A DNA stretch of 64,000 bases from Bartonella sp. HY038. GTDB lineage: Bacteria > Pseudomonadota > Alphaproteobacteria > Rhizobiales > Rhizobiaceae. The notes beneath the pieces are model-generated. The model saw only the letters and a program-made list of their open reading frames with translations, made no database searches and had not been told where the DNA came from. This document shows positions 1 through 9,244 of the stretch, piece after piece. The DNA is taken from assembly GCF_014117425.1 (NCBI RefSeq), contig NZ_CP059725.1, positions 2,046,001 through 2,110,000 of the forward strand. The letters run 5' to 3'. The translations under genes were made by a program, and so were the position numbers. Position 1 is the first letter of the stretch; each line of letters starts with the position of its first letter.

Positions 1-274
1 AACGCTCGCCAATTGCATGGTTAAGCTCGGCTTGGCGTGTTCCAAACAACTCCGCCATGGTTTGCATGCGCCCTTGCATTTCCGCTTGGGCTTGCAGCAA
101 TGCATTGATATGATAATCATTATGGCGCGCGCGCTCATCGGCCTCAATCTCAATACTTAATTTTTGTCGTAGATTAAGCCTAGAGACGATAATTGCGATA
201 ATGATGACACCAATAAGCACACTGCCAAGCCCAAACATCGCCAGTTCACTTGAGGAAAAATTGCTAATTGGCAT
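1..274 (-). CDS. rmuC: DNA recombination protein RmuC, N-terminal part (runs off the window)
   Basis: Only the first 91 codons are inside the window. They start at an ATG complementary to 272-274 and give a protein with one hydrophobic segment near residues 13-31 (FGLGSVLIGVIIIAIIV), followed by a charged, helical Arg/Glu/Gln-rich region. This is the usual RmuC architecture: an N-terminal membrane anchor, a coiled coil, then a nuclease-like domain that would lie outside. RmuC limits recombination at inverted repeats. In many Hyphomicrobiales rmuC is divergent from def, and here def follows on the opposite strand, which supports the call. The catalytic part cannot be checked, so confidence is moderate. 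Confidence 0.65.
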   Translation of the reverse strand, partial: MPISNFSSSELAMFGLGSVLIGVIIIAIIVSRLNLRQKLSIEIEADERARHNDYHINALLQAQAEMQGRMQTMAELFGTRQAELNHAIGER

Positions 275-604
275 GGAGTACCAGTCTTTCAAATTGTAAA
301 ATACGAATCAAATTGTGTAACAATATTAAATAAAACAGAAACAAAAATCGATCAAAACATGAACATAGTATTTTAATTATTGTTGACAGACTTGATAACA
401 GCTAATATGTGCTCAAACTTTACACTTGCAACATGTTGGGGTAAATTCGCCAAACTTTATATTCTGTCCATTTTAAAATTTGAGTGGCAGACTATATGGA
501 TTGCACTTAAATATTCATCTTTTTCATTTGGTTTTACGCAAAATCAAATGCGCTCACTTTAAAACATATAAAATTGCTTATTTGCAGTTGGTTAGCTGAA
601 GGCC
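275..604. other. Intergenic region between rmuC and def
   Basis: AT-rich spacer between divergent genes. It carries a candidate sigma70 promoter reading towards def, listed separately. A 60-codon open frame at 380-562 has no ribosome site and a composition unlike its neighbours, so it was not accepted. Nothing else recognisable. Confidence 0.6.
383..411 (+). promoter_or_regulatory. Candidate sigma70 promoter for def-fmt-truA
   Basis: A perfect -35 hexamer TTGACA (383-388) is followed after 16-17 bases by ATATGT/TATGTG as a -10. It lies about 195 bases upstream of def, so the leader would be long. Seen by eye only. Confidence 0.45.
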
Positions 605-1129
605 ATGTCTATAAAACCGATTATTATTTTGCCCGATCCAATTTTGCGGGAAATATCAAAACCAGTTGAAAACATTAATGACGCGTTACGCCAACTTGCT
701 GATGATATGCTTGAAACCATGTATGCAGCGCCGGGCATTGGCCTTGCGGCTATACAAATTGCTGAGCCTATACGCCTTTTAGTCATGGATGTTGCTGATA
801 AAGACCAGCCTAAAGCACCAATGGTGATGTTTAACCCTAAAGTCATTTGGTCGTCGGATGAGCGTAATACTTATGAAGAAGGTTGCCTTTCCATTCCTGA
901 TTATTATGCCGAAGTAGAACGCCCTAAAATGGTGCGCGTTACCTATATTGATCTTAATGGCAAGGCACAAGAAATTGCCGCTGATGACCTTTTAGCCACC
1001 TGTGTCCAACATGAAATAGACCATTTGGATGGTAAGCTTTTTATCGACCATTTATCACGTATCAAGCGCGAGATGGTGGTAAAGAAATTTAAAAAGCGGG
1101 CAAAAGAACAAGGCGAAAAGGTATTATAA
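605..1129 (+). CDS. def: Peptide deformylase
   Basis: Removes the N-formyl group from the initiator methionine of nascent proteins; a cytosolic metal-dependent hydrolase. All three family motifs are present in order: GIGLAAIQ (residues 44-51), EGCLS (92-96, metal-ligand Cys94) and HEIDH (136-140, two metal His and catalytic Glu137). At 174 residues the length is normal. A GAAGG ribosome site precedes the ATG. The stop overlaps the start of fmt (TAATG), so the formylation and deformylation enzymes are translationally coupled, the usual def-fmt arrangement. Confidence 0.96.
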   Translation: MSIKPIIILPDPILREISKPVENINDALRQLADDMLETMYAAPGIGLAAIQIAEPIRLLVMDVADKDQPKAPMVMFNPKVIWSSDERNTYEEGCLSIPDYYAEVERPKMVRVTYIDLNGKAQEIAADDLLATCVQHEIDHLDGKLFIDHLSRIKREMVVKKFKKRAKEQGEKVL

Positions 1130-2052
1130 TGCGGCTATGTTTTATGGGCACACCCGATTTTTCGGTGACGATTCTTGATGCTTTGGTCAAAGCTGGTCAT
1201 GAAATTGTTGCAGTTTATAGCCAACCGCCGCGCCCAGCCGGTCGCCGTGGGCTTGAATTTACGCCATCACCCGTACAAAATCGCGCGGAAATTTTAGGGC
1301 TTCCGGTCTTTACGCCAAAAAGCTTGAAATCTCAAGAAGAGCAACAAAAATTTGCGGCCTTAAACTTGGATGCCGCGATAGTGGTTGCCTATGGTCTATT
1401 ATTACCCAAAGCTATTTTGGATGCGCCACGTCTTGGCTGCTATAATGGCCATGCGTCCCTTTTGCCGCGTTGGCGTGGTGCTGCCCCAATTCAACGTGCG
1501 ATTATGGCTGGTGACAGCGAAACTGGCATGATGATTATGAAAATGGATGAGGGGTTGGATACTGGCCCTGTTGCCCTAACGCAATCGATTACCATTGGCG
1601 AGGAAATGACTGCAGGACAATTGCATGATGCATTATCGCAAATAGGTGCAGACTTAATGGTGAAAGCCATGGACTTGCTGGATAAAGGTGAACTTCCCCT
1701 CACCCAACAAAGCAATGAAGGCATCACTTACGCACAAAAAATTAGCAAGCAAGAAACCCGTATTGATTGGGCGCAGCCAGTACGCAGCGTACAAAAGCAA
1801 ATTTGTGGCCTTGCGCCTTTTCCAGGTAGCTGGTGCGAAATGGATATTGGTGGCCGTGTTGAGCGCGTAAAAATTCTTGGTGCTAAACTTGGTGAAAAAG
1901 CGCTAGGTGAAATTGCAAGCTTTGATCGCCAAGACTGCTCGGTTCAATGCCAAGATGGCAAAGTTATTTTGACAAGATTGCAAAAAGCTGGTGGTAAACC
2001 ATTAAATAGTGATGAGTTTTTGCGCGGCAATGTTGTAACAAGCATCATTTAA
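1129..2052 (+). CDS. fmt: Methionyl-tRNA formyltransferase
   Basis: Formylates Met-tRNA(fMet) using 10-formyltetrahydrofolate. The 307-residue protein has the N-terminal formyltransferase fold with the [13 protein letters not shown] motif. The catalytic triad Asn106, His108 and Asp144 falls at the same numbers as in the E. coli enzyme. The C-terminal OB-like domain follows. It is the second gene of def-fmt-truA and its ATG overlaps the def stop by one base. Confidence 0.96.
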   Translation: MRLCFMGTPDFSVTILDALVKAGHEIVAVYSQPPRPAGRRGLEFTPSPVQNRAEILGLPVFTPKSLKSQEEQQKFAALNLDAAIVVAYGLLLPKAILDAPRLGCYNGHASLLPRWRGAAPIQRAIMAGDSETGMMIMKMDEGLDTGPVALTQSITIGEEMTAGQLHDALSQIGADLMVKAMDLLDKGELPLTQQSNEGITYAQKISKQETRIDWAQPVRSVQKQICGLAPFPGSWCEMDIGGRVERVKILGAKLGEKALGEIASFDRQDCSVQCQDGKVILTRLQKAGGKPLNSDEFLRGNVVTSII

Positions 2053-2074
2053 CTAATAAAAATAGGATTGTGAT

Positions 2075-2818
2075 TTGCCTCGCTATAAGCTTTTAATTGA
2101 ATATGATGGCACGCCTTACGCTGGTTGGCAAAGGCAGGATAATCTTGCAAGTGTCCAAGGGGCAATTGAAAGCGCTATTTTTAAATTTACAGGCGAAAAT
2201 CCAACCATTACGACAGCAGGACGTACCGATGCAGGAGTGCATGCTTTAGGACAAATTGCTCATGTTGATTTGACCAAGGAATGGCGCAGTGACACGGTGC
2301 GTGATGCTTGTAATGCCCATCTCATTCAAAATCGCGACACGGTATCAATCCTTGCTGTTGAGCTTGTTGATGAAGAGTTTAATGCACGGTTTTCAGCTTT
2401 AAAGCGCCATTATCATTATCGTATTTTAAATCGTCGCTCCCATACCTCTCTTGATGCCATGCGCGTTTGGTGGGTGCCAAAACCACTTGACAGCGATAAA
2501 ATGCATGAGTCAGCGCAAAGGCTTTTAGGAAGGCATGATTTTACCACTTTTCGCTCGACCCAATGTCAAGCCAAAAGTCCTATTCGAACCCTTGATCGAT
2601 TAGATGTAATTCGCAATGGCGACTATATTGATATTTATGCCAGTGCGCGTGCCTTTTTGCACAATCAGATAAGATCTTTTGCCGGCACGTTAATGGATGT
2701 TGGCACATTGCGGTTTACCGCTGATGATGTTGAGGCAGCATTACTTGCTAAGGACAGGCAACGCTGCGGTGTTGTTGCCCCACCCCATGGGCTTTATTTA
2801 ACTGGTGTTGATTACTGA
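2075..2818 (+). CDS. truA: tRNA pseudouridine(38-40) synthase
   Basis: Isomerises uridines 38-40 in the anticodon arm of tRNAs. The signature [13 protein letters not shown] is complete, with catalytic Asp52 in the RTDAGVH motif, and the 247-residue length is normal. The start codon is TTG: the family's N-terminus ([11 protein letters not shown]) begins immediately after it, no in-frame ATG exists upstream, and a TAGGA ribosome site lies at the right distance (2063-2067). Third gene of the def-fmt-truA operon, 22 bases after fmt. Confidence 0.94.
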   Translation: MPRYKLLIEYDGTPYAGWQRQDNLASVQGAIESAIFKFTGENPTITTAGRTDAGVHALGQIAHVDLTKEWRSDTVRDACNAHLIQNRDTVSILAVELVDEEFNARFSALKRHYHYRILNRRSHTSLDAMRVWWVPKPLDSDKMHESAQRLLGRHDFTTFRSTQCQAKSPIRTLDRLDVIRNGDYIDIYASARAFLHNQIRSFAGTLMDVGTLRFTADDVEAALLAKDRQRCGVVAPPHGLYLTGVDY

Positions 2819-2833
2819 TAATTTTTGTCACCG

Positions 2834-3502
2834 TTAAGCATAAAGATTAAATGCTTTTGAAAAGCCAATTGGATCAGACAAAAAATCATCAATCTTGTCA
2901 TTGCTATAAAGTGAAATACTCAAAGCTAATGTTCGCGCCTGACAACTAAATGATTTTTTGGGATTAAATTCAATATCGCTAAATGCATCATAATTTTTAT
3001 TAGCAAAATTGTCTTTTAGCGCAGCATTATTTTCTTCGGTAAAGAGTATTTTTGTGTAAAGCCAATCATAAAAAAGACTGGTTGGATTTAGGGGATAATC
3101 TTTACCATCATAGCTAAATTTTATCATTTTTCCTGATGTTTTTAGTCGCGGATCTTTTTTAGCCTCTCGCGGTGTTACACTCAGAAGGTCTTTAAACTGA
3201 ATATCTCCTTCAAAGACTTTGCTGCTTTGAAAAAGATTTTCAACTGCAATCCCCTTATCATTGCGTAAGAAAAAAGCACTTAAATCCAATCCAATAGCTT
3301 CATCTGACTTGCTTGATGCTTCCAAAACAGACCTTATACCAGCCTGCCCTGCTTTTTCATGTAGGCTGGCAATAGAGCGCTTTCTAACCGCGCTACTCAT
3401 ACCCATATGCCAATCAAAAGTAATTTCCTTGGTTATAACCGCAGGACTATTTCTATTAGGAATAAAAATCGGCCGCTTTGCTGAACCAATATTTTTTTGC
3501 AT
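2834..3502 (-). CDS. NADAR-like / DUF6977-type protein (orphan ADP-ribosyl-guanine hydrolase-like antitoxin)
   Basis: A 222-residue protein that starts near KRPIFIPN and contains a core with SSKVFE, REAKKDPRL, SGKMIKF, YPLNPTSLFYDWLY and DIEFNPKKSFSCQAR. I recognise this pattern from memory as the DarT1-associated NADAR family (DUF6977), whose known members remove ADP-ribose from guanine bases. No DarT (DUF4433) toxin gene lies beside it, so it stands alone, convergent with truA. The ATG at 3502 is preferred over an upstream TTG because AGGA sits six bases before it. Family assignment is by recall of motifs; the substrate and the orphan role are inference. Confidence 0.55.
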   Translation of the reverse strand: MQKNIGSAKRPIFIPNRNSPAVITKEITFDWHMGMSSAVRKRSIASLHEKAGQAGIRSVLEASSKSDEAIGLDLSAFFLRNDKGIAVENLFQSSKVFEGDIQFKDLLSVTPREAKKDPRLKTSGKMIKFSYDGKDYPLNPTSLFYDWLYTKILFTEENNAALKDNFANKNYDAFSDIEFNPKKSFSCQARTLALSISLYSNDKIDDFLSDPIGFSKAFNLYA

Positions 3503-3734
3503 GACAAATCCTACTATCAAATCTATTGGAAGTTTTAATTAATGAGAATAGTCCGTTTTTTTGCTTTAATGTAAATATTTTTGCAATGGAATGCATTTTA
3601 TAGATACATGGCGTAAAGTCTATTCATTTGTAAGCAAAATACTTATTTCAATATTAACAATTTAAAAAATCAATACTCGACAACTACATGCAATATGCCT
3701 AAAAGATCATCATTATCAAATGAAAGGAACTGCC

Positions 3735-4952
3735 ATGTACACGGTCGTGTCTGGTCAGACAAAAAAGCTGTCAGCTTATCTGACTTTTTCTAAAATCATC
3801 TCAATTCTATTTCTTCTTTTAAGTGCCGCTTTTATCGCTTTTACCTATGGTTGGCGACAAGGCCTATTATTATTGGTGGGCGGTGCACTTGGCATTACAC
3901 TTTATCATGCAGCCTTTGGCTTTACCTCCGCATGGCGGGTTTTTATCCGCGATGGACGTGGGCGCGGGTTAAGAGTGCAAATGCTTATGCTTGCCATTGC
4001 TGTTTGCTTATTTTTTCCAACTCTTGCAGGTGGAAGCTTTTTTGGCATTCCCGTTGTTGGAATAAGCGCACCGTTAAGCCTTGCGGTTATTATCGGCGCA
4101 TTTATGTTTGGCATCGGCATGCAGCTTGGCGGCGGCTGTGCCTCTGGCGTTCTCTTTACCGCAGGCGGCGGGAGCGCCCGCATGTTGGTTGTATTGTTTT
4201 TCTTTGTATTAGGGGCACTTATTTCCACTGCCCATGCGCCTTTTTGGAATGCGGTTCCTGCTCTTAAAGCCGTTTCGTTACTCACAAGCTTTGGCCTTTG
4301 GGCTGGCATGACAATTTCGCTTGCTTTGTTTGCTATAATATCGCTTTTGACCCTTTGGGTGGAAAAGCGTAAATATGGCATAGTTGAAACAGAAAAGCCT
4401 TCTAACAGCCACGGATTTTTACGATTTTTACGCGGTCCTTGGCCTCTTATATGGGGGGCAATTGCCCTTGCCTTACTCAATTATGTAACACTTATTGTTT
4501 CTGGCAGGCCATGGACGGTTGCTGGTGCTTTTCCTATATGGGGCGCAAAAATTGCTACTATGTTGGGTGTTGATGTTGGCTCATGGGCTTTTTGGCAAAA
4601 TCCAAGCAATGCAAAAAAACTAACTTCAAGTATTTTTACCAATGTGCAAACCGTCATGGATTTTGGCATTATTGTTGGCGCAATGTTAGCTGCAACCCTT
4701 GCAGGGCGGTTTAAACCAACCCTAAAAATGTCTTTTGGATCTTTTTGTGCGGCTATCATTGGCGGTTTATTGCTGGGCTATGGCGCAAGAATTGCCTATG
4801 GTTGTAATATTGGCGCTTATTTTTCTGGCATTGCCTCGGGCAGCTTACATGGTTGGCTATGGCTTATTGCAGCCTTTTTTGGCAATATTGTTGGTGTCTA
4901 TGCCCGCCCATTATTTGGACTTGAGGCTAAGGCTGTAGCGCAAAGCTGCTAA
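3735..4952 (+). CDS. YeeE/YedE family sulfur-compound (thiosulfate-type) transporter
   Basis: An integral membrane protein of 405 residues with about nine to ten hydrophobic segments. Both halves carry the conserved Cys motifs of the YeeE/YedE family: GGGCASG with Cys135, and GYGARIAYGCNIGAYFSG with Cys357. Characterised relatives import thiosulfate, the two cysteines relaying the substrate. The ATG at 3735 is chosen over the one at 3720 because AAAGGA (3723-3728) then sits at proper ribosome-site spacing. Monocistronic, followed by a hairpin terminator. No TusA-like partner is adjacent, so the exact substrate is unknown. Confidence 0.88.
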   Translation: MYTVVSGQTKKLSAYLTFSKIISILFLLLSAAFIAFTYGWRQGLLLLVGGALGITLYHAAFGFTSAWRVFIRDGRGRGLRVQMLMLAIAVCLFFPTLAGGSFFGIPVVGISAPLSLAVIIGAFMFGIGMQLGGGCASGVLFTAGGGSARMLVVLFFFVLGALISTAHAPFWNAVPALKAVSLLTSFGLWAGMTISLALFAIISLLTLWVEKRKYGIVETEKPSNSHGFLRFLRGPWPLIWGAIALALLNYVTLIVSGRPWTVAGAFPIWGAKIATMLGVDVGSWAFWQNPSNAKKLTSSIFTNVQTVMDFGIIVGAMLAATLAGRFKPTLKMSFGSFCAAIIGGLLLGYGARIAYGCNIGAYFSGIASGSLHGWLWLIAAFFGNIVGVYARPLFGLEAKAVAQSC

Positions 4953-4977
4953 TTTAGTTTCATCCGCAATGCAAAAA

Positions 4978-5014
4978 AACGAGTACTTTTCTTGATAGTT
5001 AAGTGCTCGTTTTA
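4978..5014 (+). terminator. Rho-independent terminator after the YeeE/YedE gene
   Basis: An 11-bp stem AACGAGTACTT / AAGTGCTCGTT (one G-T pair) closes a 12-base loop and runs into T residues. It lies between convergent genes and may serve both. Confidence 0.8.
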
Positions 5015-5034
5015 AAATTCATTAAATTACCGTT

Positions 5035-6021
5035 TTATATTAATAACGTCATTTGACCTTCTGGCAAATTAATCAGCTCGTTTGGCGTTTCAATGATACG
5101 GTCAATCATTGGACGAAAAAGATCGAGTGGTGATTTTGCATAAGGCGGATTGCCAGCAAGGTGGCGGTTATTGGTTGCGTCTTTCATAATGTCTTGATCT
5201 TGTGAAATGACTTTACGCATAATCGGTATGAGAAATAATCCTTTAACATAGCCAAGACCATGCTGCTTGGGACCACGAAAGACAGCAAAGCCCTTATATT
5301 GGTTATCAATTTCGCGGCTAAAATAAGCGGTTAAACACAAGCTTAAACCTTGCTTGCCATAATATTCAAGGCTTACTGTGCCGGGCAATTCAAAACGATT
5401 AATGGCATGGCTGCGTTGTGGTTCTAATAGACGGGACAAAAAGCCATTTTGCTTTTCTTCACCTTGATGGCGAATAATTAAAACACTGTTTTCAACGCTT
5501 GCGGTAAATGTCACCGAATTTTTGCTTGCATTGGATCCGCGCACGATACCCTTATGGACAAAAAGTGTATGGATGGGATCAAGGACATTTTCCACCACAT
5601 CCGCTAAATTTGAAATGGCATCATTTTCCATAATATATTGGGCATAGGGTTGATCGTCCCAAATAATTTCTGGCAAATTACCGGCGCTTTCTTCATCTTG
5701 GGTAATGAAGATAAGCCCATTATGCTCTTTAGCGGTGAAATTGCGTAAAAAGCGGCGTGGCAATTCACCATCATAAAGCGGCACTTCTTTGCATGCACCT
5801 TTTTTATCAAAGCGCCAACCATGATAGGGGCATTCTACCGTGTTATCGACAACGCGCCCTTTTGATAGTGATGCACCGCGATGCGGACACATATCTTTTA
5901 AACAGCCAATACCTTCCTTGCTGCGAAACAGCACTAAAGCCTCGCCCTCAAACATAATACGGACGGGCTTTTTCTTTAACTTATCGGCTATATAAACGGC
6001 ATGCCAAAAATGTTTTGTCAT
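5035..6021 (-). CDS. Rieske [2Fe-2S] ring-hydroxylase-type oxygenase
   Basis: A 328-residue oxygenase alpha-subunit-like protein. The N-terminal Rieske domain has Cys45-x-His47 (CPHRG) and Cys64-x2-His67 (CPYHGW), which bind the 2Fe-2S cluster. The later segment NLADVVENVLDPIHTLFVH holds the Asp/His pattern of the mononuclear iron site. Family members mono- or di-oxygenate, demethylate or desaturate substrates using electrons from a separate reductase, which is not encoded nearby. It is the last gene of the six-gene operon and its ATG overlaps the preceding stop (ATGA). This suggests a tailoring oxidation of the product; the substrate is unknown. Confidence 0.88.
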   Translation of the reverse strand: MTKHFWHAVYIADKLKKKPVRIMFEGEALVLFRSKEGIGCLKDMCPHRGASLSKGRVVDNTVECPYHGWRFDKKGACKEVPLYDGELPRRFLRNFTAKEHNGLIFITQDEESAGNLPEIIWDDQPYAQYIMENDAISNLADVVENVLDPIHTLFVHKGIVRGSNASKNSVTFTASVENSVLIIRHQGEEKQNGFLSRLLEPQRSHAINRFELPGTVSLEYYGKQGLSLCLTAYFSREIDNQYKGFAVFRGPKQHGLGYVKGLFLIPIMRKVISQDQDIMKDATNNRHLAGNPPYAKSPLDLFRPMIDRIIETPNELINLPEGQMTLLI

Positions 6022-7088
6022 AATAGGCTCCCAATAGTTCCAACTCGGATATCATAAATAATGGCGCGATCTTGACGGGTAAGCTCGCATGATAATTCTT
6101 CATTTATGTGGATATTTTCAAAGGGTAGTGGCAATGGATTAAGCAAAATGCGCTCACAAAATATGGCATCTTTACTCGCGCTGCTAATTACACCTTGCCA
6201 GCAAGCCTTATAGGTTTCTAATGTGCAATAAGAGCCAAAATCAGAAATTGAAAAGCCATCGATTAACCCCAAATTCATTTCCGGTAATTGATGAAGTCCG
6301 CCATTTACAATTTTCATTTTTGGTAAATTATCGCGCAATGATTGATAGCGATCTTTCGCCATATGATAGGGTAAGCCTTGGCTAACATCATGATACCCAC
6401 GCAACATTAACGAGGCAAAATCACTATCGCGAAAGAAAAATTCGCCTGCACTATTTTGAAACTTTTGTGCAAGTTGTTTTTCTACCTCTTCACGCGATGG
6501 AATAAATGCACCGCCCGGTTCACCAATAATATGGGTCCAGATGAAGCGATGGGACAAAAATTTAACACCGCTGCGCCAAATACCTTGGTTAAATTCGCGG
6601 TTCCATATTGCTTGTTGTTCTTCAAGTGTGGATGCGGCAAATAAAGCATTAACCGCCTTACCTTTCATGACGCGCAATGTTTTTGCGGTAAAATTCAAGA
6701 CTTTTTCCCAGAGCCCACAATACCAAATACCATTTTTAATGAGTTTGGTATTTTTATCCCAATAGTCGCGTGCTTCAGCCGTTAATTCACCTCGCAATAA
6801 ATGATAAGTATTAAGGCGGCCTTTAGCGGGTAAAAGCCCGACAAAGCTTAAATAATCATCATAGTCTAGGGTTTTAATTGCTAGCATCTTAAGCATAAGC
6901 ATGGCATTTTGGGCAAAGCTTAAATCAAGAGCAATGACTTCTTGTGCATTGGTAAAAAGCATATCAAGCGGCCGTGTACCTGAACCGGTCAAGCATAAAA
7001 GACTTTGAGATACATCTTGCAGCGCTTGTAGCTCGCTTTTTCCATCCTCATTTGAGGAGGAAAAATTAAGGTTGTTAAAAAAGCTCAT
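6018..7088 (-). CDS. DUF3419 (BtaA-like) SAM-dependent enzyme
   Basis: This 356-residue protein resembles the DUF3419 family, which includes BtaA, the S-adenosylmethionine:diacylglycerol 3-amino-3-carboxypropyltransferase of betaine-lipid synthesis. Supporting segments are TGSGTRPLDMLF, VIALDLSFAQNAML (the likely nucleotide-binding strand), and the C-terminal DGFSISDFGSYC and RILLNPLPLPF. No btaB methyltransferase follows. In this operon it could add an aminocarboxypropyl group to a lipid or build a different polar head. Function is inferred from the family only. Confidence 0.75.
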   Translation of the reverse strand: MSFFNNLNFSSSNEDGKSELQALQDVSQSLLCLTGSGTRPLDMLFTNAQEVIALDLSFAQNAMLMLKMLAIKTLDYDDYLSFVGLLPAKGRLNTYHLLRGELTAEARDYWDKNTKLIKNGIWYCGLWEKVLNFTAKTLRVMKGKAVNALFAASTLEEQQAIWNREFNQGIWRSGVKFLSHRFIWTHIIGEPGGAFIPSREEVEKQLAQKFQNSAGEFFFRDSDFASLMLRGYHDVSQGLPYHMAKDRYQSLRDNLPKMKIVNGGLHQLPEMNLGLIDGFSISDFGSYCTLETYKACWQGVISSASKDAIFCERILLNPLPLPFENIHINEELSCELTRQDRAIIYDIRVGTIGSLL

Positions 7089-7121
7089 ATCATCCCCACT
7101 ATTTCAATAATAACGCTATAT

Positions 7122-8405
7122 TTATTTGTGATGTTGATGTTGGTTGATAATGCGCCGCAACTTCCCCTTTGGCGGCGGCGTTAAAACTTGTTGTTCGATA
7201 ATAAATGTTTGTGAAATATTAAACCTGTCCAATAGGTTTTCAAAAGCAAAGTTAAGATCTATCAGGCTTTGCGCATCAATATGGGGCGGCAAAGTTATGA
7301 CAATTGCGCCATCTTTGCGGTAAATAAGCCTAAAATCTTCGATTTGTTTTGATGCATCAAGGATAGAGTTGCGCATAATATCTGGTGTTAAAGTAACAAG
7401 CCGCCCATCACGTGCGCGCAGTTTAAAAACATCATCCATACGGCCAACAACTTCGCTAATGCGGCGCATGGGTGAACCACAAGGGCATGGTCTTTCATCA
7501 AGGCGCAAAACATCATTCATGCGATAACGGGCCATAATTTGCGTATTGCGAATAAAATCTGTAATGATTGGCGTAACCAAGCCATCATCACTAACGGCTT
7601 CGCACTCAAAATGCATGCTGTCTTCGCAAAGATGAAGATTGCCATGCTCGCACGGCGTTGCCAATAAGCCTTCCGATGCCATATAGATTTCTTGGCACTT
7701 AACGCCAAAGGCTTCGTCAATAATTTTCCGGTCACATGGATCCAACACCTCTGCACCGCTAAAGACGCGTTTTAGCGGCAACTTAAAGCCACTATCCACC
7801 AAAAAGCGCAAAAGATGTGGCGGTGCAATTAATGTATCAGGGGCATAGGCCGCCAATTTGTCGGCGACACATTCCAAGCCGTCATTTAAGTTAAAAAACT
7901 GCAATTGTAACCGCCATAAATGATTGGCTGATTGATAAATTGGCGTTGCGGTGGGTAAGGCAACTGCAATTTTTGCGCCTTGGCGTGGATATCGGGGTAA
8001 CAGCTTTGCAAGAATAGTGCCAAGCCAAATATATTTTTCACGCTCGCTAATAGTATAAAGGCTGCGATTGCCACTCGTGCCGGTACTCATACCAATGGTG
8101 TAATTTTTCGGCTGATCATTATCATGCAATTTTTGCCGCAACTCATCGCCGCTCATTTTGAGGCGATTGAAATCGGCAAAATTATCCATCATGATTTTTT
8201 TGTCGATAATCGGTAAATCCTCTAAAGCCCTAAAATTTTTGTCCTTATAAAAACCAACCTTACCAATATCTTTACTAATTAAACGCGCTAAATTTTTGTC
8301 TTGCCATTTCGTTAATTGCTCTTCTGTCTTAAGTGCCTTTTTTAACTTTAAAACCTGATAAAAGCTTTGCAACGCAAAACGTTTGGTAAATAAATGCTCA
8401 AACAT
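7122..8405 (-). CDS. F390 synthetase-related / PaaK-like adenylate-forming enzyme
   Basis: A 427-residue adenylating protein of the phenylacetate-CoA-ligase/F390-synthetase type. The ATP phosphate-binding loop STGTSGNRS lies near residue 110. YMASEGLLATPC follows, then a Cys-rich CPCGSPMRRI segment and the hinge-like VVGRMDDVFKLRARDG. Such enzymes activate a carboxylate as acyl-AMP. In this operon it could take the place of OleC, which activates a beta-hydroxy acid. An in-frame GTG one codon earlier is possible, but the ATG is better placed after GGGG. The preceding MBL gene's TGA overlaps this start (TGATG). Confidence 0.8.
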   Translation of the reverse strand: MFEHLFTKRFALQSFYQVLKLKKALKTEEQLTKWQDKNLARLISKDIGKVGFYKDKNFRALEDLPIIDKKIMMDNFADFNRLKMSGDELRQKLHDNDQPKNYTIGMSTGTSGNRSLYTISEREKYIWLGTILAKLLPRYPRQGAKIAVALPTATPIYQSANHLWRLQLQFFNLNDGLECVADKLAAYAPDTLIAPPHLLRFLVDSGFKLPLKRVFSGAEVLDPCDRKIIDEAFGVKCQEIYMASEGLLATPCEHGNLHLCEDSMHFECEAVSDDGLVTPIITDFIRNTQIMARYRMNDVLRLDERPCPCGSPMRRISEVVGRMDDVFKLRARDGRLVTLTPDIMRNSILDASKQIEDFRLIYRKDGAIVITLPPHIDAQSLIDLNFAFENLLDRFNISQTFIIEQQVLTPPPKGKLRRIINQHQHHK

Positions 8406-9244
8406 CACGCTTCCCCTTTTTCAACATAGTGATGAGTTAATGCGAGATGAGAACTGTCATAGGAGTTGGTTGAGGGATCATGGCACAAAACAAGGCTATA
8501 ACCTTGTTGAATAAAATCCTTGACGGTTGCATGACTGAGCTGAGCCTCATCGCAATTAAAACTCACCATGCGCATGGCAAAACTTTGTCTTCGATCTTGT
8601 AAATTGCAAGCCAACCAATCAACATCAACCGCATAAAGCAAAGGTGGTGATAATTTTGGCCATAAAAGCCCAAAATGGCCAATATCATGCCCGGGCAAAG
8701 GCAAGGCGAGCAACGAGCCATCACCCAAAATATCATAGGTTTGATGGTTGTTTATCGTAATGATCTCGCAGTCTTCGATAAAACAAAGTCGCTCTTCAAA
8801 ATCATCCGGCAATAATTCACTAAAGTGGCCATGGCGCCATTGGTTGAAATTTGACGCTCGTTTAAATTGCTCAAATCCTATGCGGCTTGCTAAAAAACAT
8901 GAATTTGGAAAATCCTTAACGCCGGCAATATGATCGGCATGAAAATGCGTTAAAATAACAAGGCTAATATCGCCTTTCAGCTGACTTAAAACTGTTTCAC
9001 ATAGACCTAACGCATGAAGCTTAGGGCGCAAAAGCGCATTGTAAATTTTTAATGGCAATGAGCGGCTCTCACCCCGTGTAACTCGGTGGCTATAACCGGT
9101 ATCAATAACAATATTGTCATGATTTTCTGTTTCATATAGTCCCCAACGCACGCAAAAATGTTGTTTTTTAAAACCACCATGGCGTGCGACCATGCCTTTC
9201 GGGGCGCTGACCCATGCGCTATTAAAAAAACGAGGCGCCTTCAT
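8405..9244 (-). CDS. MBL-fold metallo-hydrolase
   Basis: A 279-residue metallo-beta-lactamase-fold enzyme of the lactonase/glyoxalase II type. The metal site is THFHADH (His100, His102, Asp104, His105), followed by LPGHDIGH (His186) and DVDW (Asp207/209). There is no signal peptide, so it is likely cytosolic. It sits between the SDR and the adenylating enzyme with four-base overlaps at both ends. A lactone or thioester hydrolysis step in the same pathway is a reasonable guess; the substrate cannot be read from sequence. Confidence 0.85.
   Translation of the reverse strand: MKAPRFFNSAWVSAPKGMVARHGGFKKQHFCVRWGLYETENHDNIVIDTGYSHRVTRGESRSLPLKIYNALLRPKLHALGLCETVLSQLKGDISLVILTHFHADHIAGVKDFPNSCFLASRIGFEQFKRASNFNQWRHGHFSELLPDDFEERLCFIEDCEIITINNHQTYDILGDGSLLALPLPGHDIGHFGLLWPKLSPPLLYAVDVDWLACNLQDRRQSFAMRMVSFNCDEAQLSHATVKDFIQQGYSLVLCHDPSTNSYDSSHLALTHHYVEKGEA

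Noticed and set aside
380..562. 60-codon frame upstream of def
   Set aside because: No ribosome site, starts inside the candidate promoter, and composition unlike coding sequence here.
3905..4480. 191-codon minus-strand frame inside the YeeE/YedE gene
   Set aside because: Shadow of a membrane-protein gene; low-complexity translation and no ribosome site.
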